DNA from: an uncultured Prevotella sp.
GTDB lineage: Bacteria > Bacteroidota > Bacteroidia > Bacteroidales > Bacteroidaceae
Direction of reading: 5' to 3'
Assembly: GCA_900316295.1 (NCBI GenBank)
Contig: ONCJ01000013.1
Location: 1-48,093, forward strand
DNA length: 48,093 bases
The position numbers were made by a program, and so were the translations under genes. How positions within the stretch are numbered: position 1 is the stretch's first letter; the number at the start of each line of letters is the position of its first letter. Positions 36,384 through 44,325 of the stretch are shown piece after piece. The notes beneath the pieces are model-generated. The model searched no databases, was not told the DNA's origin, and saw only the letters and a list, made by a program, of their open reading frames with translations.

Positions 36384-37402
36384 CGCTGTACACGACCATT
36401 TGCATTACCGCCTGCGAGAGACTCTACCTCATCAACACCAACGAGATTGAAGTCACCATTGATAGTATGCTTCAGAGCAGAAGCAGCAACGGCAAACTCA
36501 AGAGCCTCACCCTGAGTTGGCTTAGTGAGCAGACCGTGGATAAGACCACCAGAGAAAGAGTCACCACCACCTACGCGGTCGATGATAGGATTGATCTCAT
36601 AGCGCTTGCTCTGATAGAACTCCTTTCCGTCATAGATAAGAGCCTTCCATCCGTTGAATGTAGCAGAGAAACTTTCACGAAGCGTAGATACTACATACTT
36701 GAATCCGAACTGCTCCTTCATCTGCTTGAAGATAGTCTCATATCCAGAAGCGTCGGTCACGCCACCCTCTACATCTGCGTCTGGCTTGAAACCGAGACAG
36801 AGCTCAGCATCTTCCTCGTTACCGATACAAACATCAACATATTGCATCAGAGGACGCATGATAGAGATAGCCTTTTCAGAGGTCCACAGCTTCTTACGGA
36901 AGTTAAGGTCTACAGATACGCATACGCCATGACGCTTTGCAGCCTCGCAAGCCAGCTTGGTCAGTTCTGCAGCCTTATCAGAAATAGCTGGAGTGATACC
37001 AGACCAGTGGAACCAAGCAGCACCCTCCATAATCTTATCGAAATCGAAGTCAGAAGGATCTGCCTCAGCAATAGAAGAATGCGCGCGATCGTAGATAACC
37101 TTTGACGGACGCATGCTGGCACCAGTCTCTGCATAATAGAGACCTACGCGGTCGCCACCACGAGCCACGAAATCAGTGTTCACGCCATAACGACGGAGTG
37201 CATTCACTGCAATCTGTCCAATCTCATGCTTTGGGAGTTTTGAAACAAAGTAGGCATCGTGACCATAATTTGCCACGCTTACTGCTACGTTGGCTTCACC
37301 ACCACCAGGGATGATACGGAAAGACTCACTCTGAATAAAACGATCATTTCCCTGAGGAGACAGGCGGAGCATAATCTCGCCCAATGTTACAATTTTTGCC
37401 AT
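36380..37402 (-). CDS. kdgK: 2-keto-3-deoxygluconate kinase (PfkB family)
   Basis: KdgK phosphorylates 2-keto-3-deoxygluconate to KDPG, the substrate of Eda. The 340-residue product has the PfkB N-terminal motif with GGGEANVAVSVANYG (residues 33-47) and the catalytic GGGDSFSGG at 278-286 with Asp281 as the base. FHWSGITPAIS and VDLNFRKKLW fit sugar-acid kinases. PfkB members for other sugars are hard to tell apart by sequence, but the direct pairing with eda and the closeness of uxaA make KdgK the clear choice. Confidence 0.93.
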   Translation of the reverse strand: MAKIVTLGEIMLRLSPQGNDRFIQSESFRIIPGGGEANVAVSVANYGHDAYFVSKLPKHEIGQIAVNALRRYGVNTDFVARGGDRVGLYYAETGASMRPSKVIYDRAHSSIAEADPSDFDFDKIMEGAAWFHWSGITPAISDKAAELTKLACEAAKRHGVCVSVDLNFRKKLWTSEKAISIMRPLMQYVDVCIGNEEDAELCLGFKPDADVEGGVTDASGYETIFKQMKEQFGFKYVVSTLRESFSATFNGWKALIYDGKEFYQSKRYEINPIIDRVGGGDSFSGGLIHGLLTKPTQGEALEFAVAASALKHTINGDFNLVGVDEVESLAGGNANGRVQR

Positions 37403-37477
37403 TTGATTTTGATTTTTGAAATTAAATAGTTTGTTGTATATTATTATAAGATTTGTTTACCATCGGCATATTTTCTG

Positions 37478-37485
37478 CAAATATA
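37478..37485 (-). promoter_or_regulatory. -7 box of the kdgK-eda promoter
   Basis: TATATTTG on the minus strand (complement of 37478-37485), 75 bp before the kdgK ATG. There is no good -33 TTG, which fits a promoter needing an activator. The operator candidate at 37552-37565 is 67 bp upstream. Confidence 0.5.
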
Positions 37486-37551
37486 CGACAATTTCTTTAG
37501 TTGACGAAAGAAAAAAGGACTTTTTTATCTCTTTTGTGAAAAATATCTTAC

Positions 37552-37565
37552 TGTGCGTTCGCACA
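37552..37565. promoter_or_regulatory. Palindromic operator candidate TGTGCGTTCGCACA
   Basis: Six-base arms TGTGCG and CGCACA are separated by TT. It lies in the divergent gap between kdgK and the LacI-type gene and covers the -33 position of the regulator's own promoter, so it is a natural autoregulatory site. Confidence 0.55.
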
Positions 37566-37581
37566 ATTCAAAGAAAAACGT

Positions 37582-37589
37582 TACTTTTG
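37582..37589 (+). promoter_or_regulatory. -7 box of the LacI-type regulator promoter
   Basis: TACTTTTG at 37582-37589. The ATG follows only 8 bp later (37598), so the mRNA would be leaderless or nearly so. The palindrome at 37552-37565 occupies the -33 region. Confidence 0.5.
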
Positions 37590-37597
37590 CCGAAGAT

Positions 37598-38662
37598 ATG
37601 ACACAGAAGATAAGAATTAAGGACATTGCTGAGCGTGCAGGCGTATCCGTAGGAACTGTAGACAGGGTACTACACAAACGGCCTAATGTATCTAAGCCAG
37701 CACTCGAGAAGGTAGAGCAAGCTCTGAAAGAGATGAATTACCAGCCAAACGTGTATGCCAGTGCTCTGGCATACAACAAGTCGTATACCTTCTACTGCAT
37801 GCTGCCAAAGCATAGCAGCGAGGCATATTGGAACGAGGTGGAAGATGGTGTCAAACGCTGCGTGGAAGCGCGACGCGACTTCCACATTGACGTTAAGCTG
37901 CTATTCTATCAGAGGTTCGACAACGATAGTTTCAACGAACAAAGTGAGATTTGCCTCAAAGAAAATGCCGACGGGGTAATCATTGTGCCGTCAGAACTGG
38001 ACATCACCCGAAAGTTTACCGATCAACTACACGAACGCAACATACCATTTATTCTTCTCGACTCATACATACCTGACCTGCAACCATTATCATTTTATGG
38101 TCAAGACTCGTTCCAGAGCGGATACTTTGCCGCGCGAATGCTCATGCTGATAGCTCGCGACGAAAAGGCTATAATGATAATGAAGCAGATCAAGGACGGA
38201 CACGTATCATCCAAACAGCAAGCCAACCGAGAGGTGGGATTTCGCCACTACATGCAAGATCACTTCCCATCAGTGAAAATACACGAAGTAGACTTGCCAT
38301 TAGACAAAGATCGTAAATACTACGACATGATACTTGAGAAGTTTTTTACTTCTCATCCAGAGGTACACCACTGTATCACTTTTGCTTCAAAGGCACACAT
38401 CGTGGGCGATTTTCTGCTCAAGACCAACCGACGCAGCATACAGATTATGGGCTACGACTTGGTGGGAAAGAATGTAGAGTGTGTCAAGCAAGGTAGCATC
38501 TCCTTCCTTATCTCTCAGCATGCCTTCATGCAAGGATACCTTTGCGTGGATGCCCTATTCCATGCTATAGTACTGAAGAAAAAGGTAAAACCCGTAAACT
38601 ACATGCCTATCGAACTGCTTACAAAAGAGAACATTGAGTTCTATAAACGTGAGAGTGTCTAA
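37598..38662 (+). CDS. LacI-family transcriptional regulator
   Basis: The 354-residue protein has an N-terminal LacI HTH (IRIKDIAERAGVSVGTVDRVLHKRPNVS) and a periplasmic-binding-protein-like effector domain from about residue 60 (NADGVIIVPSE at about 125, YDLVGKNVECVKQGSISFLISQ near 290). In the recognition helix the usual TVSRVL is TVDRVL. It is divergent from kdgK-eda and 39 bp upstream of uxaA on the same strand, so it most probably senses a hexuronate catabolite such as KDG and controls these genes. Effector and sign of control cannot be read from the sequence. Confidence 0.9.
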   Translation: MTQKIRIKDIAERAGVSVGTVDRVLHKRPNVSKPALEKVEQALKEMNYQPNVYASALAYNKSYTFYCMLPKHSSEAYWNEVEDGVKRCVEARRDFHIDVKLLFYQRFDNDSFNEQSEICLKENADGVIIVPSELDITRKFTDQLHERNIPFILLDSYIPDLQPLSFYGQDSFQSGYFAARMLMLIARDEKAIMIMKQIKDGHVSSKQQANREVGFRHYMQDHFPSVKIHEVDLPLDKDRKYYDMILEKFFTSHPEVHHCITFASKAHIVGDFLLKTNRRSIQIMGYDLVGKNVECVKQGSISFLISQHAFMQGYLCVDALFHAIVLKKKVKPVNYMPIELLTKENIEFYKRESV

Positions 38663-38701
38663 TAGAAATACGACAAAACAAACAATAAAAACAAAATCAT
38701 T

Positions 38702-40198
38702 ATGAAACAATCAGCATTTATAAAGATCAATCCCGCCGACTCGGTGGTTGTATGCCTGCGCCCTATGGTCAAAGGTGAGATAATCGAAATAGACGGTAAA
38801 AAGATAGAACTACTGCAAGACACTCCTGCCGGCCATAAGGTGTTGCTCGACGACGCTCCAGAGGGTACCAACATTATAAAATATGGTTATCCCATTGGTC
38901 ATGCACGTCAAGATCTGAAAGCAGGAGAATGGGTAAACGAGAACAACCTGAAGACCAATCTCGCAGGAACACTCGAATACGAATACAAGCCTGTAAACGA
39001 GATACTTAATATCAAAAACGAAAATAGGACCTTTAAGGGATATGTTCGTAAGAATGGTGAGGTAGGTGTACGTAATGAAATATGGATTGTACCCACAGTA
39101 GGTTGTGTAAATGGTATTGCCGAGAAACTTGTTGAGCTACTGACAAAGGAGACCCAACTTGAAGGTATTGATGCCATACATGCGTGGCACCACAATTTTG
39201 GTTGCTCTCAGCTTTCCGATGATCATGAGAACACACGCAAAGTACTGCGTGACATCTGTCTACATCCGAATGCAGGTGCCGTACTGGTACTCTCTCTCGG
39301 TTGTGAGAACAACATACCAGAAGACTTCATGGCTATGCTCGGCGACTATGACAAAGACCGAATCCGTTTGCTCGTGACACAACGTGTCGAAGGCGACGAG
39401 ATAGAGGAAGGCATGAAAGTGCTCAGAGAACTCTACGCCATTGCAAAGCAAGACAAGCGCCAGGATGTGCCGTTGAGTGAACTGCGTGTTGGACTGAAGT
39501 GTGGAGGATCTGATGGCTTCAGTGGTATCACCGCTAATCCTCTCGTAGGCGAATTGTCCGACTATGTCGTTGCACAGGGCGGAACAAGTGTCCTCACTGA
39601 AGTGCCAGAGATGTTTGGTGCGGAGACTATACTCATGAACCGTTGTAAGACGCCTGAACTCTTTGAGCAGACCGTTTCACTTATCAACAACTTCAAGAAC
39701 TATTTCCTCTCCCATGGCGAGCCTGTCGGCGAGAATCCAAGTCCAGGCAATAAGGCTGGTGGCATCTCAACTCTTGAAGACAAGGCTCTCGGCTGTACTC
39801 AAAAATGCGGTCGTGCACCAGTCAGTGGAGTTATGGAATATGGTGAGAGACTGCAATCGAAAGGTCTGAACCTGCTTTCAGCACCTGGCAATGACCTCGT
39901 GGCTTCTACGGCACTTGCAGCCAGCGGCTGTCAGATAGTACTCTTCACCACTGGTCGTGGCACCCCGTTCGGTACATTCATCCCAACGATGAAGATTTCC
40001 ACCAACAGTGGTCTGTACCAACGCAAGCCCAACTGGATAGATTTCAACGCAGGTGTGCTGACTGAAGGAATAGAGATGAAAGACCTCGTGCGCCAATTTA
40101 TCGACAAGGTAATTGCCGTTGCATCAGGCGAAAAGACGCGCAACGAAGAAAACGGTTATCGCGAGATTTCCATCTTCAAGAATGGTGTAACACTCTAA
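38702..40198 (+). CDS. uxaA: Altronate dehydratase
   Basis: UxaA dehydrates D-altronate to 2-keto-3-deoxygluconate in galacturonate catabolism and needs iron or manganese. The 498-residue product has the N-terminal SAF-type domain (residues 1-95, including HKVLLDDAPEGTNIIKYGYPIGHA) and the C-terminal dehydratase domain with GYVRKNGEVGVRNEIWIVPTVGC, HNFGCSQLSDDHENT, LKCGGSDGFSGITANPL and TTGRGTPFGTFIPTMKI. Length and order match the family. It is downstream of the LacI-type gene and probably cotranscribed. UxaB, needed to make altronate, is not in the window. Confidence 0.95.
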   Translation: MKQSAFIKINPADSVVVCLRPMVKGEIIEIDGKKIELLQDTPAGHKVLLDDAPEGTNIIKYGYPIGHARQDLKAGEWVNENNLKTNLAGTLEYEYKPVNEILNIKNENRTFKGYVRKNGEVGVRNEIWIVPTVGCVNGIAEKLVELLTKETQLEGIDAIHAWHHNFGCSQLSDDHENTRKVLRDICLHPNAGAVLVLSLGCENNIPEDFMAMLGDYDKDRIRLLVTQRVEGDEIEEGMKVLRELYAIAKQDKRQDVPLSELRVGLKCGGSDGFSGITANPLVGELSDYVVAQGGTSVLTEVPEMFGAETILMNRCKTPELFEQTVSLINNFKNYFLSHGEPVGENPSPGNKAGGISTLEDKALGCTQKCGRAPVSGVMEYGERLQSKGLNLLSAPGNDLVASTALAASGCQIVLFTTGRGTPFGTFIPTMKISTNSGLYQRKPNWIDFNAGVLTEGIEMKDLVRQFIDKVIAVASGEKTRNEENGYREISIFKNGVTL

Positions 40199-40212
40199 GA
40201 GAAGTATATGGA

Positions 40213-40236
40213 AGGGAGTGGACACATCCACTCCCT
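40213..40236 (+). terminator. Hairpin after uxaA
   Basis: AGGGAGTGGA (40213-40222) pairs perfectly with TCCACTCCCT (40227-40236) around CACA. The following ATTATATAAATA is AT-rich but lacks a T-run, so termination may be partial and let transcription enter the carrier gene. Confidence 0.55.
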
Positions 40237-40262
40237 ATTATATAAATAATGTGTTAGTCTGA

Positions 40263-41552
40263 ATGAAAGAGATCAGCAGCAAACGGGGACTCAAGGCACT
40301 ATCGCCATTATTGGTATTCATAGTAATCTATGTAGTCCCCAGCATTGTCGCCCGCGACTTCTATGCCGTACCTATCACCGTGGCATTCATGGCTGCAAGC
40401 ATCTATGCCATTGCTATATTTGGCGGATTACCGCTGACCCAACGCATACAGACATACTCAAAGGGTGCCAGTACGGAGAACATGATGCTGATGCTATGGA
40501 TATTCGTACTTGCAGGTGCCTTTGCTTCATCAGCCAAACAGATGGGCAGCATTGACGCAACCGTCAATCTGACATTGTCGCTACTCCCCTCCTCCATGCT
40601 TCTTGCCGGACTGTTTCTTGCTGCATGCTTCATCTCTCTGAGCATCGGCACCAGCGTGGGCACCATTGTAGCTCTGGCACCAATCGCTACGGGCGTGGCT
40701 CAGTCGACAGACTCCAGTATTCCTCTTATGATAGGCTTGGTTGTCGGCGGATCTTTTTTTGGTGACAATCTATCTTTCATCAGCGACACGACTGTCGTCG
40801 CCACACGCACTCAGGGTTGCAAGATGAGCGACAAGTTTCGCGCTAACTCCTTCATTGCCATACCCGCAGCAATAATAATTTTCGCTATGTATGTCTTTGT
40901 CGGATTTGACATTCAAGCTCCATCACAGATTCCAGACATAGACATTGCCAAGGTGACACCATACCTTGCCGTACTCATCTGTGCCATTCTCGGTATGAAT
41001 GTCATGGCGGTACTTATCATAGGTATTATTCTTACAGGGGCTATTGGCATCTTCGAAGGCACATACGACCTCTACGGATGGTTTGCATCTATGGGCGATG
41101 GTATCATCGGCATGGGCGAACTCATCATAATCACGATGATGGCAGGCGGACTATTAGAGATAGTACAGTATAATGGTGGCATTGACTTCATTATCCAACG
41201 CCTTACCAAGAGGGTCCGTAGCAAGCGCGGCGCAGAACTTACAATAGCCGCACTCGTATGCTTTGTTAATTTTTGTACCGCAAACAACACTGTAGCCATT
41301 CTCACTGTCGGTGGGATAGCTAAGCAAATCAGCGACCGCTATGGTGTTGACAACCGTAAGGCAGCAAGCATCCTCGATACTTTTTCATGTTGCATACAAG
41401 GCATCATCCCGTATGGCATACAGGTTCTTATGGCGGCTGGACTTGCAAAGCTCAACCCCATAAACATATTACCTTACTTATATTACCCACTCGTCTTAGG
41501 TCTCATGGCCTTATTAGCAATTCTTCTTCGTTATCCCAAACGATATAGTTAG
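40263..41552 (+). CDS. NhaC-family carrier (Na+/H+ antiporter type)
   Basis: The 429-residue membrane protein has about eleven hydrophobic segments and the NhaC-family core: ACFISLSIGTSVGTIVALAPIATGVA, GGSFFGDNLSFISDTTVVATRTQGC, and CFVNFCTANNTVAILTVGGIA. Family members exchange Na+ for H+ or for organic anions such as malate and lactate. Its place 64 bp after uxaA suggests either sodium balance during uronate uptake or export of an acidic product, but this is inference. It is followed 2 bp later by a hypothetical gene, so the two are cotranscribed. Confidence 0.85.
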   Translation: MKEISSKRGLKALSPLLVFIVIYVVPSIVARDFYAVPITVAFMAASIYAIAIFGGLPLTQRIQTYSKGASTENMMLMLWIFVLAGAFASSAKQMGSIDATVNLTLSLLPSSMLLAGLFLAACFISLSIGTSVGTIVALAPIATGVAQSTDSSIPLMIGLVVGGSFFGDNLSFISDTTVVATRTQGCKMSDKFRANSFIAIPAAIIIFAMYVFVGFDIQAPSQIPDIDIAKVTPYLAVLICAILGMNVMAVLIIGIILTGAIGIFEGTYDLYGWFASMGDGIIGMGELIIITMMAGGLLEIVQYNGGIDFIIQRLTKRVRSKRGAELTIAALVCFVNFCTANNTVAILTVGGIAKQISDRYGVDNRKAASILDTFSCCIQGIIPYGIQVLMAAGLAKLNPINILPYLYYPLVLGLMALLAILLRYPKRYS

Positions 41553-41554
41553 AT

Positions 41555-42376
41555 ATGATGAATATAATACAACGCAATTTCTTCAGACTCTTACGCTCAG
41601 GCGCTTTCGATGAAAATGAACCTGTTGAACCCATGTCCCCGTTCAAATGGAGGCGACTATTCCAAATGGTGATGGCACAACGTGTCGTTCCCGTATTTGC
41701 CAAAGGTGTAGCCAATCACAATGGTGATGTAGGACTCAACCTGCCGGCTGACCTGATGCAACAGATTGCCGAGTCACAGAAAAACGATGATTTGGGATCG
41801 GAGGTCATCACAGAGGAAGAGCTGCAATTCAGCAGCAAAAGGCTCAACAGGAAAATGAAGCGCATCATCAACAAGGAGATGAACGACAACGAGATTTCAA
41901 TGGAGACCGTTGATCTATTGGAGCTAATCATATTCAATGTCTACCACATACTGAATAAGGGGCTAAGCATGGACGGCATCATTCGTTTAGGACGATACCT
42001 ACGTATACGCGGAGACAAGGTAGACTTTGTGAAGTTTGACCAATGGCTCTCTCAGCTTCATCTTCAGCGCATGGCCCAACTACAGGGCAGCATACTTATC
42101 GAGGTGTTCGGTTTTGAAAAGGACGAGGTGCCATTTGTCGTGACAAAAGAGAAGGATGCCCTTCGACTCACCATCCAATCGATTTCCAATCTCGCAAAAG
42201 ACACTGCTGAAGAATGGCATTTCCGTCAGAGTCGCACGGGATTTGTTCAAAACAACTCATCAGTACTTCGTCGCAACGTACGCCGTAGTATTCATTTCTA
42301 CAACTATGCGCCCTGGGAGACAGCTAGCAGCTTTGTACGCAATCTCGGACGTAGTCTGTCTGAGATTGAAGAGTGA
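41555..42376 (+). CDS. Hypothetical protein, 273 aa
   Basis: I do not recognise this protein with certainty. It is soluble, mostly helical and basic, with no signal peptide. The start (FFRLLRSGAFDENEPVEPMSPFKWRRLFQMVMAQRVVPVFAKGV) recalls the N-terminal helices of the NTP_transf_5 putative nucleotidyltransferases, where a tryptophan or lysine-rich helix is followed by an 'RVxPLLY' pattern. The catalytic GxxxKDxD motif of that family is not present, so it may be a non-enzymatic relative. It starts 2 bp after the NhaC-type gene and ends just before repeat copy C. Confidence 0.7.
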   Translation: MMNIIQRNFFRLLRSGAFDENEPVEPMSPFKWRRLFQMVMAQRVVPVFAKGVANHNGDVGLNLPADLMQQIAESQKNDDLGSEVITEEELQFSSKRLNRKMKRIINKEMNDNEISMETVDLLELIIFNVYHILNKGLSMDGIIRLGRYLRIRGDKVDFVKFDQWLSQLHLQRMAQLQGSILIEVFGFEKDEVPFVVTKEKDALRLTIQSISNLAKDTAEEWHFRQSRTGFVQNNSSVLRRNVRRSIHFYNYAPWETASSFVRNLGRSLSEIEE

Positions 42377-42380
42377 AAGG

Positions 42381-42412
42381 TAATTGATAATTGATAATTG
42401 ACAATTGATAAA
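42381..42412. repeat. AATTGATAATTGACAATTGA-type intergenic repeat, copy C
   Basis: TAATTGATAATTGATAATTG and ACAATTGATAA blocks start 4 bp after the stop of the hypothetical gene. This is the same block order as copy A. Confidence 0.65.
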
Positions 42413-42457
42413 TGTTAAAAAGTCTGCGTTAGCATTAGCGTTATCGTCAAATAATCG

Positions 42458-42465
42458 TATCTTTG
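42458..42465 (+). promoter_or_regulatory. -7 box of the lysozyme gene promoter
   Basis: TATCTTTG at 42458-42465, only 5 bp before the ATG at 42471. The mRNA would be leaderless. No good -33 TTG is present. Confidence 0.5.
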
Positions 42466-42470
42466 CACCC

Positions 42471-43175
42471 ATGAACATTAGAAAACTCATAATAATCATA
42501 GTCGCAATGCTGGCGATGACAAGTGCTAAAGCACAATACTATATACAATGCGAGGACACATGTAACCATATTCATGGCTTGGACATGAGTCACTATCAGG
42601 GCAACGTATTCTGGGAGGCTGTTGGTGACAATGGTCGTATGTACTACGTCTACCTTAAAGCTACTGAAGGCGGCAACAACATTGACAAGCGATACATGGA
42701 CAACATACGCATGGCTAAGGATGCTGGTCTGAAGGTAGGCTCCTACCATTTCTATCGTCCACGCATTCCTCAAGCTGAGCAGCTACGCAACTTCCGTGCT
42801 CAATGTCGACCTGAGGATCAAGACTTGCTGCCAATGATTGACGTTGAGGTAAATGGCGGACTCGGTGCCAGTGCTCTTTGTGACTCTTTGCATAAATTCC
42901 TGGAACTGGTGGAGAGAGAATACAAGCAAAAACCTCTGGTATATACCTACACCAATTTCTATAATCGATATCTACCAGGCGCACTTGACGGCTATAAACT
43001 CATGATAGCCCAATATAGTGCCGACCGTGAACCTGTATTATGCGACGAACGCGACATCTTTGCATGGCAGTATACCGGCAAAGGACACATCAACGGAGTC
43101 AATGGTTTCGTAGACAAGAGCCGTCTCATGGGTAGGCATACTATGAGAGAAATCAGATTTATACATAAAAGATAA
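42471..43175 (+). CDS. Secreted GH25 lysozyme-like muramidase
   Basis: The 234-residue product has a signal peptide (MNIRKLIIIIVAMLAMTSAKA) and a GH25 (Lyz1) domain: HGLDMSHYQGNVFW with the first catalytic Asp, VYLKATEGG, GLKVGSYHFYRP, LLPMIDVEV with the Asp-Glu pair, and FAWQYTGKGHINGV at the end. GH25 enzymes cut the MurNAc-GlcNAc bond of peptidoglycan. In Bacteroidota they may serve cell-wall remodelling or attack on competitors. The frame opens at 42405, but the signal peptide and the -7 box at 42458 fix the start at 42471. Confidence 0.9.
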   Translation: MNIRKLIIIIVAMLAMTSAKAQYYIQCEDTCNHIHGLDMSHYQGNVFWEAVGDNGRMYYVYLKATEGGNNIDKRYMDNIRMAKDAGLKVGSYHFYRPRIPQAEQLRNFRAQCRPEDQDLLPMIDVEVNGGLGASALCDSLHKFLELVEREYKQKPLVYTYTNFYNRYLPGALDGYKLMIAQYSADREPVLCDERDIFAWQYTGKGHINGVNGFVDKSRLMGRHTMREIRFIHKR

Positions 43176-43235
43176 CAGAACGAGATATCGTTATATATCA
43201 CCATATCGAAACACAAAAGAAAAAAAAATAATATC

Positions 43236-44183
43236 ATGCTTATTACATGTCCTGAATGTGGCCATCAGGTGAGCGACAAAGCTCCAGTATGTCCAAACTG
43301 CGGAATCGAGATAGCAAACAAGCCAATCAATCCACAATCCACAAACACCATAGAACAGCAACCTGCATACGAAGAAGAACAAGTAATAGAGGCTACTCCT
43401 GTGTATGAGCCACAACCTGTTGTTGAGGCTACGCCCGTGTATGAGTCCCAGGCTGTACCACCCATATCCAGACCAGCCTCCCGCAATACCCAACAAAAAA
43501 AGGATAGCAGAAAAACACTCCTGATTTCTTTCGTCATCGCAGCAGTGCTATGCGCCGTAATGCTATACATCTATAATGATGCTAAGCAACAACTGGGTAC
43601 GAATGACGTAGTCAACATGGACAAGCTAAAGACCATGGAGGAAGACGTAGACATGTCTATGGTGGATCCTAACTACAAGAAGCAGGAAGCTGAAAGCAGA
43701 CAACAAGCAGACAACACAGAACCTACAGAGTACAAAGACAATGCAGAAGATGAAGAGGCTATAGAAACCTCAACAAACACAACCTCTGCCACTGAACCCA
43801 CAACAGCCGAGATGGACAAAGCCACCTCTGCCGTACGACGTTTCTTCCAAGCCATCAACTCCCGCAACAAGGAGGCTCTAAACAACAGTGTGTCGTCTTT
43901 TCTAACCAATTTCAATGGTAAGGAACGCGCCACCAAGCAGGATGTTCAGCAATACATGGTTGACCTCTATCAAGCAGACGTGAAGAACATCAACTGGTAC
44001 ATCGGCGACATAAGCAACATCAGCAAGCGTGAAGTGGGCGAAAACCGATACGAATACGACATCACACTCGACGCCAAGAACGTCACCGAGCGTGAGGGCG
44101 GGACCTCTACTCGCAACTACACCGTCAAGGCTACCGTTGAGAGCGACGGAAAAATTGGAGCGATGAACGTTGCACGTAAATAG
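43236..44183 (+). CDS. Zinc-ribbon membrane protein
   Basis: The 315-residue protein starts with a zinc ribbon (CPEC at 5-8 and CPNC at 19-22), then a Pro/Glu/Val-rich linker with the near-repeat VIEATPVYEPQ / VVEATPVYESQ (50-72), one membrane helix at about 94-113, an acidic low-complexity linker (135-190) and a C-terminal domain (about 195-315, including TSAVRRFFQAINSRNKEALNN) similar in layout to DUF4878 or nuclear-transport-factor-like lumazine folds. The single helix implies a cytoplasmic ribbon and periplasmic C-terminal domain. Function is unknown. Confidence 0.8.
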   Translation: MLITCPECGHQVSDKAPVCPNCGIEIANKPINPQSTNTIEQQPAYEEEQVIEATPVYEPQPVVEATPVYESQAVPPISRPASRNTQQKKDSRKTLLISFVIAAVLCAVMLYIYNDAKQQLGTNDVVNMDKLKTMEEDVDMSMVDPNYKKQEAESRQQADNTEPTEYKDNAEDEEAIETSTNTTSATEPTTAEMDKATSAVRRFFQAINSRNKEALNNSVSSFLTNFNGKERATKQDVQQYMVDLYQADVKNINWYIGDISNISKREVGENRYEYDITLDAKNVTEREGGTSTRNYTVKATVESDGKIGAMNVARK

Positions 44184-44233
44184 TATAGTATCTCGCAAAC
44201 GTTTTCACTTTATTTTTTATTAAAAATGTATAG

Positions 44234-44259
44234 AAGTAGGCACAAATTGCCTACTTTTG
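44234..44259 (+). promoter_or_regulatory. Overlapping terminator hairpin and pectate lyase -7 box
   Basis: AAGTAGGCA (44234-44242) pairs perfectly with TGCCTACTT (44248-44256) around CAAAT. The right arm continues into TTTTG and contains the -7 box TACTTTTG (44252-44259). It may end the zinc-ribbon gene, act as an operator for the pectate lyase, or both. No -33 TTG is seen. Confidence 0.5.
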
Positions 44260-44325
44260 CATTTGCTATATTTCCGGACAAGAGAAACCTAATATTAAAA
44301 AACTATAACTAAAACTATCAATCAA

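Noticed and set aside
35960-37105. Plus-strand reading frame of 381 codons across eda and kdgK
   Set aside because: It is antisense to two well-supported genes and shows no domain; its openness follows from their codon use.
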